NCBI GenBank assembly: GCA_036426205.1
Contig: CM071573.1
Coordinates: 48,130,874-48,194,873 of the forward strand
From: Ascaphus truei
Lineage: Eukaryota; Chordata; Amphibia; Anura; Ascaphidae
Reading direction: 5' to 3'
Length of the DNA: 64,000 bases
Made by a program: the position numbers and the translations under genes. Under the pieces are notes generated by a model. It searched no databases. It was not told the DNA's origin and was given only the letters and a program-made list of their open reading frames with translations. Shown piece by piece: positions 12,401 through 22,352 of the stretch. Positions within the stretch are counted from its first letter, which is position 1; each line of letters opens with the position of its first letter.

Positions 12401-15400
12401 ACAGAACCTATCCTCTCTTCCTCCATGCAGAATAGTGGGAACCAACAGCATATACTGACTGCAGAGATGAGATACACAGTTACAGACATATATACATGCA
12501 CATTTGTGTGAGTACAATTAAGTACAAGAATATGAGGAGTCATAATATGTCACAATATTCAACAGTGCAAGTTCTCAGCAATCCTATACTGTATATGAAT
12601 GTTCGGGAAGAAAAATAACACCAAGATGACTTGTCGTTCTTACAATCTTCAAAATTAGTGTATGATGCAAATACAAAACCGAGCAGCTTACCCCTACTTA
12701 TTACTAGTAGGGGGTTCTTCAGGATGTGATCAAGTATTTGGTATTATATTCATATAAAACATTTATCGAGATTAAAAAAAATAGCTATAAAATCTTATAA
12801 TAAGTACTTTAGTTGTTTATTTAGAACAAAAATACAAAAATCAGTGAGACATACACACTTATAGGGGCCTATTCAGGTAGCTTCGAGTTATCACTGCAAC
12901 ATCGAACGTGTTTGCATGTTACTACCTCACGGTATGAATTTTGGGAAAACGGTATTGAGTAAGATATATCTCTTGGTAAATACCGTTTGGTAAAAACATA
13001 CCGCACAAGTTGGAATTTGCTTTTCAGGCGATAGGCCCGTGCCATTTCCCTCCAGTTTGGAAGAGCTGTGCAAAGAGAAACTGCATCTCCCTGCACAGCG
13101 CTTACAGGCGATCGCGCTGCTTGTATTTACATTTTTATTATCATAGTATTGAAGCAGGGGGTCTCCGGACCTAAAACGCATTCATTTCAGGTCCGGGGAC
13201 CCCCTGCTTCCCGAGGTACAGGCCTCTGTATCGGGTGCCTGTATCTCCTGCAAGTTTAAATGTCCCGTTTCACGGCCCACGTGACCGGGGCATTTAAACC
13301 TGCAGGAGATACTGGCATGCCATACTGGGGCTTATACCTTGGGAACCAGGGGGTCCCCGGACCTGAAATTAATGCGGTTCAGGTCAGGAGACCCCCTGCT
13401 TCAATACTATGTTAATAAAATTTAAATAAAAACAGCTTCATTACCTTAGTGGCTAACCGCTAAAGTAATGAAGGGCTAAAATATCAGTACCCGGTTTGTT
13501 GGTGGTAGAGGGAGTGGTGGGTGAAGGTTATAGTTGCCCTAGGGTGGTTGGGTAGGCCTCCTGGAAGGGATTAACCCCTCCATTAACTTAGCGGACAACC
13601 GCTAAGGTAATGAAGGGGTTAAACCCTCCCGCGAGGCTTAACCAACCATCCTAGGGCAACAAACACCCACCCTCCACCAACACCACACAGGAATGGGGAA
13701 AAGTCCTATTAGCAATATATGGCTAATAGCACTTATGCTCATTCAAATGTACAGTACAGTGCACAAAAATAAAATACTATAAAAAAAACACTAGCCATTT
13801 AATCCATTGATCATCACTGTGGTTATATGTGCCCTAGACGGCTATCTATGCCCAATGTGGCTATCAATGGCCACCCACCTACCCACACTCTCTCTACCCT
13901 TAACAACCCCCCACCACCACCACCACCATACACCGTAATAAATCAATAGCCATCCACCCTATAGTAAATAAAAGTTGTACTTAACCCTGCCAGGATGAAG
14001 GCTGTCCTCATCCTCCTCCTTCTCTTCCATGGCACCAGTATTTACATTAAAACACTAGCTATTGGCCAGTAACCCCTTAATAACCTTAGCAGGTAGTAAA
14101 CGCTATGGTAATTAAGGGGCTAACACCCACCCACCCGGGAGGGCTAACCACACTCCCCAAGACAACTACCCCCATCCCCACCTTCTCTACCCCCATCATC
14201 ACACATACACAAATTGGCCAACATTAGCTAAATATGGCCAATAGAGCTTTTGTCCATTTGTTATGCCTAAAAAACAAAAATATACAATAAAATAAAATAC
14301 ACATTACAATACATTACAAAAACAAACAATAGCCAAGAAACCCATTTGATTGTCAGTGTGGTTACCTATGAGCTCAAAAGGTACCTCAATGGATGACCCT
14401 TTAAAAAATAGACATTTAAATAAACAACACATTACAATACAATTACACTAAACACTAGCCAAAAATGCATTCATTGTCACTGTGGTAAGTAACTGTTTTA
14501 ATGTAAATGCTGGTGCCATGGAAGAGGAGGAGGACGAGGACGGCAAGTAAGTGCAACTTTTATTTACTATAGGGTGGCTGGCTATTGATTTATTTTCAAT
14601 AGGCCAAAGCGTGATTAGTCATATTTGACTAAAAGGGCTCTTGCCCATTACTGTGTGTGGTGGTGATGTGGGGAAGGGGTTTGTTGGGGGTAGAGGGGCT
14701 AGGTTGTAGGGTGCCTATTGGTTTCCAATATGACTATCTGTGATGGAGAGGTATGTAGGTGAGCTCAGTTAGGAATCCACACAAAGCATTTTAGGCTGTT
14801 CCAAAGGGTGGTTTATTTATCCACAAATACAATATAACATTGGGCACACTGTCACTTTAAGGCAAAACACAACGCATAAAAAGAAATCCTACTCCACTTT
14901 GAGAGACTTAGGAGACTTACTAGACTGGTAAGGATCTAACTGGCTCGCTAGCCCAGTTACAATCCCCAAATCATAGAAAACAATATTTGGGAACAATATA
15001 ACAAGTCCTTATATGCGTGTGCTAGTCTGGCATCTCCGATTTCTCCAGGAGAACATCAGATGCGGGCGTTGTAGTCCTGCTGCTCCCAGGAAGTTTCTCA
15101 GGTACACTCCTGCCCTGTTTCTGTGCAGGGTTCTCTGTGGTGTTGGGCTTCAGGGTCCTCTTTGTTCCCAGGCAAATCCTTCTGGGAACAGGAAGCCTGG
15201 GTCCCTGCAGACTTGGAGCTGCTTCTGACTTTTGGGGTTCAGCTGGTGACAGACAGTCCTTCTGTGATCCTCCTTTGTAGCTGGATCAGAAACACTGGCA
15301 CACAGTAGTTCCTGCTTTTTAAAGACTTCTCAATCAGGAGTTCTTCACACAGCTCAGGCAGGAAACCTGACACCAATGAGTAGTTTCCTTATCCTTGCAG

Positions 15401-18400
15401 AGGACATAGTTATGCTATTGATGGCATAGATAACAACAGTGACAACCAATGGATTAAATGGCTATATACAACGAGTGAACCAATGGTTAACCCACCAGGC
15501 GCTCAGAAATAACACAGTACTGCTGATTGGTATTGTTGATGTAATCCTGGGACACTGGTTAAGCCAAGCCCCAGTCAAAGTGAGTATATATATAAAGTCT
15601 TTCCCAGCAGCTGGCTTATAACAAGCACCAATATAGTTCAGATAAAAAGACTCACTCACGAGTGGGGTTGGTGACACCGTAACTGCCAGGTCCTCCTTTC
15701 TTGAACAAAACCGCCGATCCTGCTGCAAGAACTCCTCTTTATTCTGGTAAGTGTTAGATCAGTGTGGCGCCAAAACACCACGAGCAACCAGCATCTCCTT
15801 CAGCCGCCAACCCTGCACCCGCTCCGGGTTCAGCAGAGGCACCGCGGGATACCAGCAACAGCTCGGCGTGCTGACGGCGGTCAGCAATGCTATGGAAATC
15901 CTCCCAAAGGAGGTATAGACGCCGCACAGCCGTAGTAGAAGGATGGAAGAAGGCTGATGTAGTGACTTAGAAAAAACTTTATTGTCACAGCATGCAAACG
16001 GATCCTCTGACGCGTTTCAGCCTGTCAGAGGATCCGTTTGTACGCTGTGCCAATAAAGTTTTTTCTAACTCACTACATCAGCCATCTTCCATCCTTCTCC
16101 TACGGCTGTTCGGCGTCTATACCTCCTTTGGGAGGATTTCCATAGGATTAAATGGCTAGTTTATTTTTTTTATAGTATTGTAATTTTAATTGTATTTTAT
16201 TGCAATGTACTATATATTTGAATGGAACAAAAGCTCTATTAACCATATTTGGATAATAGGGCCTTTGCCCATTAGTGTGTGTGGTGCTGTTGGTAGAGGG
16301 GGTGGGTGAAGAGGGTAGTTTGCCCCGGGGTGGGTGATTAGGCCTTGCGGGAAGGGTTAACCCCTTCATTACATTAGCGGTTGCAACCACTAAGGCAAGG
16401 GAGGGGTTAACTCCTCCCGGGAGGCCTAACCACCCACCCTGGGGCAACTATGAAGTTGGTATTTGGCCTGAGTGGGTGTTTAGGCCACCCAGGTGGGTAG
16501 TGGAAGGAGGTAACCTCTTCATTACCTTAATGGCAATAACCACTAAGGTAATGAAGATGTTTACCACTCCCGCAACTCTTCCAGGAGGCCTAAACACCCA
16601 CCCTTGGCCAACTACCAGCTTCACCCACCCCTCTACCCCCAACAAACCGGTTGCTGCTATTTAACCCCTTCATTAGCTGAGAGGTTAGCCACTAAGGTAA
16701 TGAAGCTGGGCTGTAATTTTACTTTTATTACATAGGATTTAAGCAGGGGGTTTACGGAGCTGAAATGTATGTGTGTGAGCTCCGGAGACCCCTGGCTTCA
16801 ATCCTATGTAGTAAAAAAAAAATATACTCCTACATATGTACATTGCAAACCTGATATCACCACCCTTTAGGTGGCGGAAACCAAATATGTGGGTTTAAGG
16901 TGCGATGTGCATATCAAAGCTACCTGAATAGCTGCGGTTATCTATGCCTTACCCATCACATGGCTTGTCTGAGCAAGAGTGCTATCTTTTTCCAGGCAAT
17001 TTTTACATATTATCGAAGCTTTCTGAGTAACTACACATGCAAAATCGCTTGTTAAGTGCACTTAACAAGAGTTAAGTCACTTATTGAAGCTACCTGAATA
17101 GACCCCACAGTCTGACCAGTTTCGGTGGGACAAGTACACCCTTTTCAATTTCCTGTTGTCTAGCTATCCATTTAAAAAGCCCTTATACATGACATAATCA
17201 CTCATTAACTTTTTACACATTTGTCACTAAAATAATTAAAAAATTACAGGGAAATACCCCAATTACAATCTGCGTATTAACCGTATTTACCATAGGCTCT
17301 TATCTCTTGCACCCAACGCATCTCTCTTCCTTGTAATAACATTTTAACTCTGTCCCCTTCTCTTGGGTTAATGTTGACTTTCTGAATACCTATACATTTT
17401 AGCTGAGTAGGTTCTAAACGTCCAGGTTTACAAATACATAGCTACTGTATTTTCTTTTTCACGAACTGTATCTCTAATTTTTTCAGTATTCCTAATGCCT
17501 GATTTATGTTGACTAATACATTCGTTTAACATTCTTGTTGTCAACATTACATTTCGAACATGGACAAGTTAGTAGATTTATGATTCACTATGTAGAAGAC
17601 CAATTTATGAATTGATTAATCTTTACCTGAATATGGATGACTAAATAATTTTGTATTATATGTGTGACTCCTGAGTTACGCTGGTGCAAGTAACTCAGAA
17701 CACCTGATGAAGTCACACTTGTGACAAAATGCGTAGTTACGTGCACCGACGCCCTGAGTTTACGAATACAGAGGTGAATTGTGTGGTGGATACTATTTGA
17801 ACCTTCAGGCGGTTCTTTTCCCTTTGGGGAGACTAAACCTCTGCGGATACCATTTCACTGCTGCCTAGGATAAAACCCTGGACAGTTTGGGACTTGCCTC
17901 TCTGACCTCCATTGTATCCATGAACTTGTTGCCTTGTGCAGTAAAGTTTGTACACTGTCAAATGCAATCATTCCTACTTAACAGTGAAAGTCCATGGTTG
18001 TAAGTAGAGTTGCGTCGCACCACCGATACAAAAACGAGGTAGAGAGGGTGACTCCAAAAAATAAAAATGTATTTGATCATAAAAAGGGTAAAATGGGCCA
18101 ACATGTTTCATGGGCCAGGCGCTTTATAAAGGGCAAAACAAATATATATTCACTGCGCTTCTCCATGTAAGGAGCATGCTGCTGGTGAAAGGATTGGCCA
18201 TACAAATGTGCAAAAACAGAAAGTTAATCCATAGGCTTCTCCCATTGGGATAGCAATAAATGGGGAAATAAATATACATAGTGAAAACTAAATCTATAAG
18301 ATAAAGGAGACTTTTGGTTACATCCTTTGATCAAATAATGCTAAGCCTGCTAACCAACGTCAAGATAAGTCTCAATAGCAGGTCCCTATGCAAAATGCAT

Positions 18401-21400
18401 ACAAATTTTTTACGAAATATACCCTGAAGGGGTTAATATACTCAGCATAAGCTATGTAACTTAGTGCAGTTAAAAACTGGTATATACCTGTGAAGCTACT
18501 TACCTGTAAGCAAGTTGAGTGAATTTGCAGGGACCTTACTGGGAGTTTAGGGACCTTGATAAAGCTCCTGCCACGCAAAACATATTGGTCCGTTGTACCC
18601 TTTTTATGACCAATTAAATTGTTATTTTTTGGAGTCACCCTCTCTACATCGTTTTTGTATCAGTGCTGCAACGCAACTCTCTACTTACTTCTGTGTACTA
18701 TCTGGCGGACCGCACACCGGAGGGTCCTAACCTTCTACCAGCAGCAGAGGAACACACATACAAACAAGTGAGTTTCCTCTTCAAATATTGGATTTCAATT
18801 AATTAAAGGGGGATTGTTATATTTTACATTGAAAGGCTGAGGAGAATATTTAGCATCACACGTGTCCTGGGAGGTCACTCTTGGAGAGAGCTTATCAGGA
18901 CTAATGCTATCTCTTGGTTATTAGCCTATGAATTAACTCCCCCTCTACAATCAAGATCTGATTGTGGGTTGGAAAGGATTACCTCTCTAAAAACTGTGAA
19001 ATATATTTACACTCTGTTCATATACGTCAGCCCCAGAATCCATCTGGACTCTCTTGCTGTGAAAGTCCATGGCCCTGTTTTATTTGTATTACATATTTAT
19101 ACAGAGTTAGGCTATGGAGCTTGCGCTTCTTGTTATATATTCACAGAACCTGAGATAACGTATGTATTGTATATACCAGTGAATATTATATGTATGATGG
19201 AATTTATGAGCACAGTTTGGACATTTGCAACTTTCTCTCAAAATTGCCAAACATTGATATGTTATGCAGTGACTCTTCCCCCATCTCCCTCACCCCTTCT
19301 CTCCCTGTTGTTTGCAAAACAAAATAGCAACATTTGTGATATTTTTAGGTTTTCATTACAGTGCTCTTTTGTAATGCTTGGCCGAATTCAGTAATGAGCA
19401 GTTGTTTTTTTCCTCTCCACATAGCAGCCTGATTGTTGGTGTACAGCAGTGCTGCGGTCCTACCAGTCACACAGTGAATTTGTTGTTCTGAGTCCAAAAC
19501 TAACAAGAGTCTCTTACTGTAACCCTGTAACCTTCACTTTTCTGGGCACTGGACTTCAACTATGAGCTTGCACAACAAGTATTCGTGTTACACCACTCAC
19601 CCCAACACACCCCAACCGCCAAGATGATCATATTGGTTTCTTGTAAAATCATTGGCAGTTACAATAAATGGAATGAAAAACTCACTCACTGGGAATCAGT
19701 CTCATTCATTGGAAAGCAGTCTCGCTCAAGGTACGACAGTGTCACTCATTGGATGACAGTCTCACTCATTGGAACACAGTCACACTCATTGGATTGCAGT
19801 CTCACTCATTGGAAGGTAGGCTCACTCATATTTAGAATCAGCAGCCTCGTAGAGTTCTGTGGAGTCTTACTCTAAAGTTTGAATTTTTCCATTTTTAATA
19901 TCACTTTTTTGGGGGAGGGGGAGAGGGGGTTCTAAAAACACAAAATGTCACATTTGATCACTCCAATCAGCACGGTAAAGGCACTGCGGTTTCTATGAAA
20001 TAGGAACTGCACAATCAGGATTTGCCGAGCCTGCCCCAAGTAATAGGTCACCAAATACTCCATGGATTGCTCCACATCCTGAGAGGAATATGAGCCCATG
20101 TAACTTCACAATACATTGGGTGCACCTCCATTACAAAAACATCCAATTATAACAGGATGTGAATTTCCTTTGACAGGGCTGAGATTTACAGTAATCCACA
20201 AACAATAAAAAAAAGATCTTTCATAACGCATTTGAATGGATTTGATTACATAATCTGGCAATCTTAAACCTGGCTAATACACAAACATCTCCTTAATTAC
20301 ATTAGCTAATATTTACAGACTTTCAGCTGTGTGTGATTTGCCTGCAATCTTTTGATAATCCTCAAATATCTGGACTTTACAATGCACCTCACCTTTCTGC
20401 GTAAAACAGGGTTTTAGCCTCATGATTTTTCTAGGCTCAAATAGAGAGGTGGTGCTAGACATCCAGCATAGGAAGGCCATAAATGGGTATCTAGACACAT
20501 ATATCTTGCACATTTATGTTTTCTATTCCCTCCTGCCAGTAAAGGAGTTCATGGAACAATGTGTATTATAGGTAGATAGGAGTGTGAGGAGCACTCAATG
20601 CCAGGTAGAATATCCAATAACACCAAAACCACCATCCAGGAGAATAATATAATTCAAGATTAATAAAATTTATTGGTAATATAGCCAGCAATTATGGGTA
20701 TAAACCCCCTGAAGACGGGTAGTAGGAAGCAAGAACAGCCCCCACCATCAATCTCATTGGAGGATACCCCTGTAGCAAAAAACAATGATTACTCACGACT
20801 CCTGGTGTTGCTGGTTGGATGTGCGGCTTCCAAGATGGGATAGTTGGTATGCGGATGATGTAAGGAGCGCACGATCCGGTAGGAGCAAGGAGAGGACCCA
20901 GGTAACGAAAAAATATATACATTTATTGAGTCATCAAGACATTAAAATCCACATTCGAAACGCGTTGGATTTTAATGTCTTGATGACTCAATACATTTAT
21001 TAATTTTATCGTTACCTGGGTCCTCTCCCTGCTCCTACTGGATCGTGCGCTCCTTACATCATCTGCATACCAACAATGTGTATTACAATGCAATTTACAG
21101 TTCTGTGTTAGAATTATTGTTTGCCAATCAGTTTATTAGAAAAGGGACAGAGTGGACATAGAGGAATGTGACAGTATCCATCAGAATCATAGGAAGTAAA
21201 GAGACGAACTGAGAGAGAGAATGGTACAGACACAGTGAAGACAGACATACGGAATGGAGAAAGGAGGAGAATGTGAATAGGTACAGAGAGAGGGGATTGA
21301 CCAAGGGGACAGAGGCATATAAAGGGATTGAGACAGGGGAGAGTAACAAAGAGATAGAATATTCACAGTGAAAAGGACCATGGCCGACAGAGACAGAAAA

Positions 21401-22295
21401 ACATGCAAATGGAGCAGAGATGAGCCAAGGGGACAGGGATAGAGGGGACATGTAATAATGTGAGCATCTTAGTTATGTACTTTACTGCCAGAGAAACCTA
21501 ATACATGACTTGTCCCTCTGCTGTTCTCTGACGTTTACTTTTTAATAAAGATATTGAGTTCAAATGTTCTCTTTCTTTTTTTATTATGAAACCTCTAAGA
21601 AAACTGGTCAAATTGAGTTATACCTTTATTTTAAGGATTTTACACTCATGCACTTCAGCTGAGAGACTATGGGGGCTTCTTATGAAAAGTTTCATGGTTG
21701 CAAAACTGGAGCAAAAAAATGCACAACATTGATAAAAGAAAAACATTCCCCTTAAACCTACAGAATTTTTTTTAATGCGGTAAATATCTTTAGACTTGGT
21801 TTTAAATAGTGATGTTTTATCTTACAGCAGAAAGGCAAAGGAGCTATTAAAATACACTTTTCATTACATAGGAAGTTTAGGTTTGCATAATGCAGAGAGT
21901 AATTTGGGATTTGGGACTGTATTCCCTCCCTACTGTACATACTCATCCTGGTCAACTGTCTTGGTTTTTGTAGCAGGTAGAATCCTTAAACTAATTTATG
22001 GCAGATAAGTGAAGATGTTTACATTTAACAGCCATAAAAGCAGTGGATTCTCCCCAAGCGAGTCTTCCTCCCAAATCTCCCTGATAGTGTCTTTCTGGAG
22101 ATGGGAGGCATTTATGCCATAATAATCCCATTACTGTAAAAGAGATACACATAGAGACATGACAAAGACACAGATTATAAGGGTCCTGTTTTCCCCCCAT
22201 CAACCCAGAGATTATTCTTACGGGTCAGGGGCTGTCAGATCTCCTCCAGGAAGAGCAGTTAGGAGCAGGCACAGGGCAACCGCTGAGCTCCACAT
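304..22295 (-). CDS. Alpha-2-macroglobulin family proteinase inhibitor, 5' part (exons 1-11 joined; 3' part off the left edge)
   Basis: This is a secreted broad-spectrum protease-trapping protein of the A2M family. Eleven exons join in phase: 22222-22295, 12275-12458, 9754-9910, 7647-7699, 6645-6665, 5090-5258, 2800-2884, 1311-1431, 1055-1169, 686-795 and 304-465. They sum to 1251 bases, 417 codons, with no stop. Residues 1-18 look like a signal peptide; MG1, MG2, MG3 and most of MG4 follow. Diagnostic motifs are [13 protein letters not shown] (125-137), LPKYEVQV (221-228), YTYGKP (249-254) and FSINTT (402-407). Cysteines 44/82 and 246/264/274/282/294 match the human A2M pattern. Cys274 aligns with the human residue that makes the inter-subunit disulphide, so a disulphide-linked multimer is likely. 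From memory, the exon sizes resemble human A2M. The paralogue (A2M, A2ML1-like or ovostatin-like) cannot be fixed because the bait and thioester exons are outside the window. Ten of the eleven exons have GT donors; exon 2 does not. Confidence 0.93.
649..706. repeat. Source copy of an inverted exon 10 / intron 10 duplication
   Basis: These 58 bases span the exon 10 donor (21 exon and 37 intron bases on the minus strand). The segment at 3451-3508, read on the plus strand, matches its reverse complement at 56 of 58 positions. Confidence 0.9.
686..795 (-). CDS. A2M-family exon 10 (MG3 to MG4)
   Basis: 110 bases, residues 327-363: [11 protein letters not shown], then KVDSH-like [14 protein letters not shown]. 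The acceptor is TTGGCAG and the donor CAG|GTGGGT. Its last 21 bases plus 37 intron bases occur again, inverted, at 3451-3508. Confidence 0.95.
1055..1169 (-). CDS. A2M-family exon 9 (MG3)
   Basis: 115 bases, residues 289-326 plus one base. It reads [20 protein letters not shown], then continues to KITEDGT. Cys294 matches human Cys299 in GCFYQQVKTKVFQLKR. The acceptor is TTTTTCAG and the donor ACAG|GTGAAA. Intron 8 is only 141 bases. Confidence 0.94.
1311..1431 (-). CDS. A2M-family exon 8 (MG3)
   Basis: 121 bases, completing residue 248 and coding through 288. It begins YTYGKPVSG and contains cysteines 264, 274 and 282, with spacing close to human Cys269, 278 and 287. The acceptor is TTGCCAG and the donor CAA|GTGAGT. 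In human A2M, Cys278 forms an inter-chain disulphide. Confidence 0.96.
1556..2092. mobile_element. Fold-back MITE with arms of about 165 bases (intron 7)
   Basis: The arms are about 1556-1723 and 1932-2092. Tips are CAACAAAAGAC and GTCTTTTGTTG, flanked by TATA on both sides, so the target duplication is TA or TATA. It includes a short TAA-type microsatellite in each arm. The arm motif AGTTAAACCCTTTGGCCAAAGC is nearly repeated near 44955, so a relative lies there. No coding capacity. Confidence 0.85.
2800..2884 (-). CDS. A2M-family exon 7 (MG3 start)
   Basis: 85 bases, residues 220-247 plus two bases. It reads [18 protein letters not shown] then [11 protein letters not shown]; human A2M has VLPKFEVQVTVPKIITILEE here. 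The acceptor is TTTCAG and the donor GCAA|GTGAGT. Cys246 is the first MG3 cysteine. Confidence 0.96.
3405..4659. mobile_element. Insertion flanked by a 17-base direct repeat (intron 6)
   Basis: CTCCCCAAGAAATGAGT occurs at 3388-3404 and again at 4660-4676, as expected for a target-site duplication. Inside are inverted arms of about 45 bases at 3405-3449 and 4365-4409 and, next to the left arm, the inverted copy of the exon 10 donor region. There is no poly(A) tail and no recognised ORF. The element class is unknown. Confidence 0.6.
5090..5258 (-). CDS. A2M-family exon 6 (rest of MG2)
   Basis: 169 bases, residues 164-219 plus one base. It begins [10 protein letters not shown] and ends FSVEEY, matching the human DPKGNRIAQW...FTVEEF span. 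The acceptor is CTTGTAG and the donor TATG|GTATGT. It contains no cysteines and no sequon. Confidence 0.95.
5820..5946. mobile_element. Short MITE-like element (intron 5)
   Basis: About 127 bases with ends GGGGTTATTTATT and AATAAATAACCTC. The interior contains GTGATTGTGCC, also present in the element at 9402-9545, so the two look related. Confidence 0.55.
6368..6612. repeat. 20-21-base minisatellite, about 12 units (intron 5)
   Basis: The degenerate unit resembles CCTTCCAATGAGTGAGTCTG. It ends some 30 bases from micro-exon 5. The same unit, in the opposite orientation, forms the array at 19681-19830 in intron 1. Confidence 0.85.
6645..6665 (-). CDS. A2M-family exon 5: 21-base micro-exon (MG2)
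   Basis: Exactly seven codons, FPVVYIQ (residues 157-163), between acceptor TTTTAG and donor CAG|GTAAGA. A 21-base micro-exon at this place is characteristic of A2M genes, as I recall the human structure. It is too short for ORF calling. Confidence 0.9.
6911..7309. mobile_element. Fold-back element with arms of about 175 bases (intron 4)
   Basis: The arms, about 6911-7090 and 7134-7309, match closely around TAGGAGGTAGGATTGTAG and its complement. The loop is about 45 bases and there is no ORF. Confidence 0.85.
7647..7699 (-). CDS. A2M-family exon 4 (MG2)
   Basis: 53 bases, residues 139-156, reading [18 protein letters not shown]; the human counterpart contains VSMDENFHPLNE. The acceptor is ATTATGTAG and the donor AAAG|GTGAGA. 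An ACA-rich minisatellite lies directly upstream in intron 3, so the polypyrimidine tract is unusually poor. Confidence 0.93.
7697..8065. repeat. ACA-rich minisatellite abutting exon 4 (intron 3)
   Basis: Imperfect units built from ACAGATAAACATACAG and ACACAGAGAAATACAG with a period near 55 bases. The long apparent ORFs on both frames here come from the repeat and are not genes. Similar short patches occur at 9370-9400 and 9565-9740. Confidence 0.8.
8673..8751. mobile_element. 3' end fragment of the 23.9-kb Tc1/mariner-like family
   Basis: The right end GGGAGCCACG...CGCTATAACAGGGTTGAGCTG, followed by TA, matches the last 75 or so bases of the element at 23876-25620. Only this end is present. 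Confidence 0.7.
8846..8915 (+). repeat. tRNA-derived SINE or decayed tRNA-like sequence
   Basis: An A-box-like TGGTTTAGCTC (8848-8858) and a degenerate B-box-like GTGGGTTAAATTCC (8895-8908) are correctly spaced for a tRNA-type promoter. The B box lacks the GGTTCGA core and no full cloverleaf could be folded. A SINE head or pseudogene is more likely than a functional tRNA. Confidence 0.35.
9402..9545. mobile_element. Short MITE with inverted ends (intron 3)
   Basis: About 144 bases, from GGGGCTTAATCAATAAA to TTTATTGGATAAGCCCC, splitting an ACA-rich repeat on both sides. It is non-coding. Confidence 0.65.
9754..9910 (-). CDS. A2M-family exon 3 (end of MG1, start of MG2)
   Basis: 157 bases, residues 87-138 plus one base. 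It carries the family signature [13 protein letters not shown] at the start of MG2 and a sequon at N91. The acceptor is CCCGCAG and the donor is AAGG|GTGAGA. A CA-rich stretch lies 3' of the donor in intron 3. Confidence 0.95.
10056..10405. repeat. 24-base minisatellite, left half (intron 2)
   Basis: Units resemble AACTGGGAGACTGAAACCAG plus ATCT. The array resumes at 11996-12120, so it was one array split by the element at 10408-11993. Confidence 0.85.
10408..11993. mobile_element. DNA-transposon-like element with AGGGGCCT ends, inserted in a minisatellite
   Basis: The ends AGGGGCCT and AGGCCCCT are flanked by TA on both sides, and the 24-base array continues on each side. Inside are copies of an inverted unit around CATTACCTTAG(C/T)GGTTA and an inverted pair AGCAGGGGGTCTCCGGA-like. 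It is the smaller relative of 12863-17106. No transposase ORF was seen. Confidence 0.7.
11996..12120. repeat. 24-base minisatellite, right half (intron 2)
   Basis: Continuation of the array at 10056-10405, with units ending AACCAGATCT. Confidence 0.8.
12275..12458 (-). CDS. A2M-family exon 2 (MG1 start); splice donor replaced by a G tract
   Basis: 184 bases, residues 25-86. The acceptor is CTCTGCAG. The translation begins [14 protein letters not shown], close to the mature N-terminus of A2M, and holds the MG1 cysteines 44 and 82 and sequons at N51 and N66. The exon ends at TTCAAG, which keeps phase with exon 3. The next 20 minus-strand bases (12255-12274) are all G, so no GT donor is present. 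The nearest downstream GT would add 22 bases and break the frame. Confidence 0.9.
12863..17106. mobile_element. 4.2-kb composite repeat with GGGGCCTATTCAGGTAGCTTC ends (intron 1)
   Basis: The left end GGGGCCTATTCAGGTAGCTT is mirrored by AAGCTACCTGAATAGACCCC at the right. The interior has several inverted units of CATTACCTTAGCGGTTA (near 13440, 13575, 14080, 16365, 16525, 16680) and pieces GAGGAGGAGGA/TCCTCCTCCTC near 14010 and 14525. An unrelated segment around 14738-15890 and the fold-back at 15891-16144 appear nested inside. It may be several insertions rather than one element. No coding region was recognised. Confidence 0.55.
15891..16144. mobile_element. Palindrome of 254 bases with a GACGCGTTTC core (intron 1)
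   Basis: The left arm from TATGGAAATCCTCCCAAAGG is repeated inverted to position 16144. The apex near 16010-16020 reads ACGCGTTTCAG between arms ending GATCCTCTG and CAGAGGATC. Confidence 0.85.
18001..18687. mobile_element. Fold-back element of about 690 bases (intron 1)
   Basis: The outer arms of about 90 bases (TAAGTAGAGTTGCGTCGCA at the left; GCAACGCAACTCTCTACTTA at the right) enclose a non-inverted interior. An ACATGTTTCATGGGCC motif lies at 18101. Short ORFs inside show no family resemblance. Confidence 0.8.
19681..19830. repeat. 20-base minisatellite CACTCATTGGAA..CAGTCT (intron 1)
   Basis: About seven units. The consensus is the reverse complement of the array at 6368-6612 in intron 5. 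Confidence 0.85.
20844..21073. mobile_element. 230-base palindrome with a CGAAACGCGT apex (intron 1)
   Basis: The arms TTGGTATGCGGATGATG... and ...CATCTGCATACCAA pair along most of their length. The apex at 20956-20965 is CGAAACGCGT, directly between inverted copies of CATTAAAATCCA. Confidence 0.85.
21143..21450. repeat. Purine-rich degenerate array (intron 1)
   Basis: About 300 bases of GAGACAG/GGGACAGAG-type words on the plus strand. The apparent minus-strand ORFs are low complexity. Confidence 0.6.
22222..22295 (-). CDS. A2M-family exon 1: start codon and signal peptide
   Basis: 74 bases, residues 1-24 plus two bases of codon 25. The peptide begins [18 protein letters not shown]: a short N-region, a hydrophobic core and small residues suited to cleavage. 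The donor is CC|GTAAGA. It is the only ATG in frame between the TATA box and the donor. Intron 1 is the longest, about 9.8 kb, and is filled with repeats. Confidence 0.9.
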
Positions 22296-22344
22296 GATGA
22301 TGGCAGGGTCTCTCTTTCAAGATCAATGAATGTTGAAGCAGAGA

Positions 22345-22352
22345 CCTTTATA
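22345..22352 (-). promoter_or_regulatory. TATA box of the A2M-family gene
   Basis: On the minus strand this reads TATAAAGG. It lies 49 bases upstream of the start codon at 22295, which would place the transcription start near 22320 with a 5' UTR of about 25 nt. A short CA repeat lies just upstream (about 22370-22386). The TATA call is from sequence; the start site is inferred from normal TATA spacing. Confidence 0.6.
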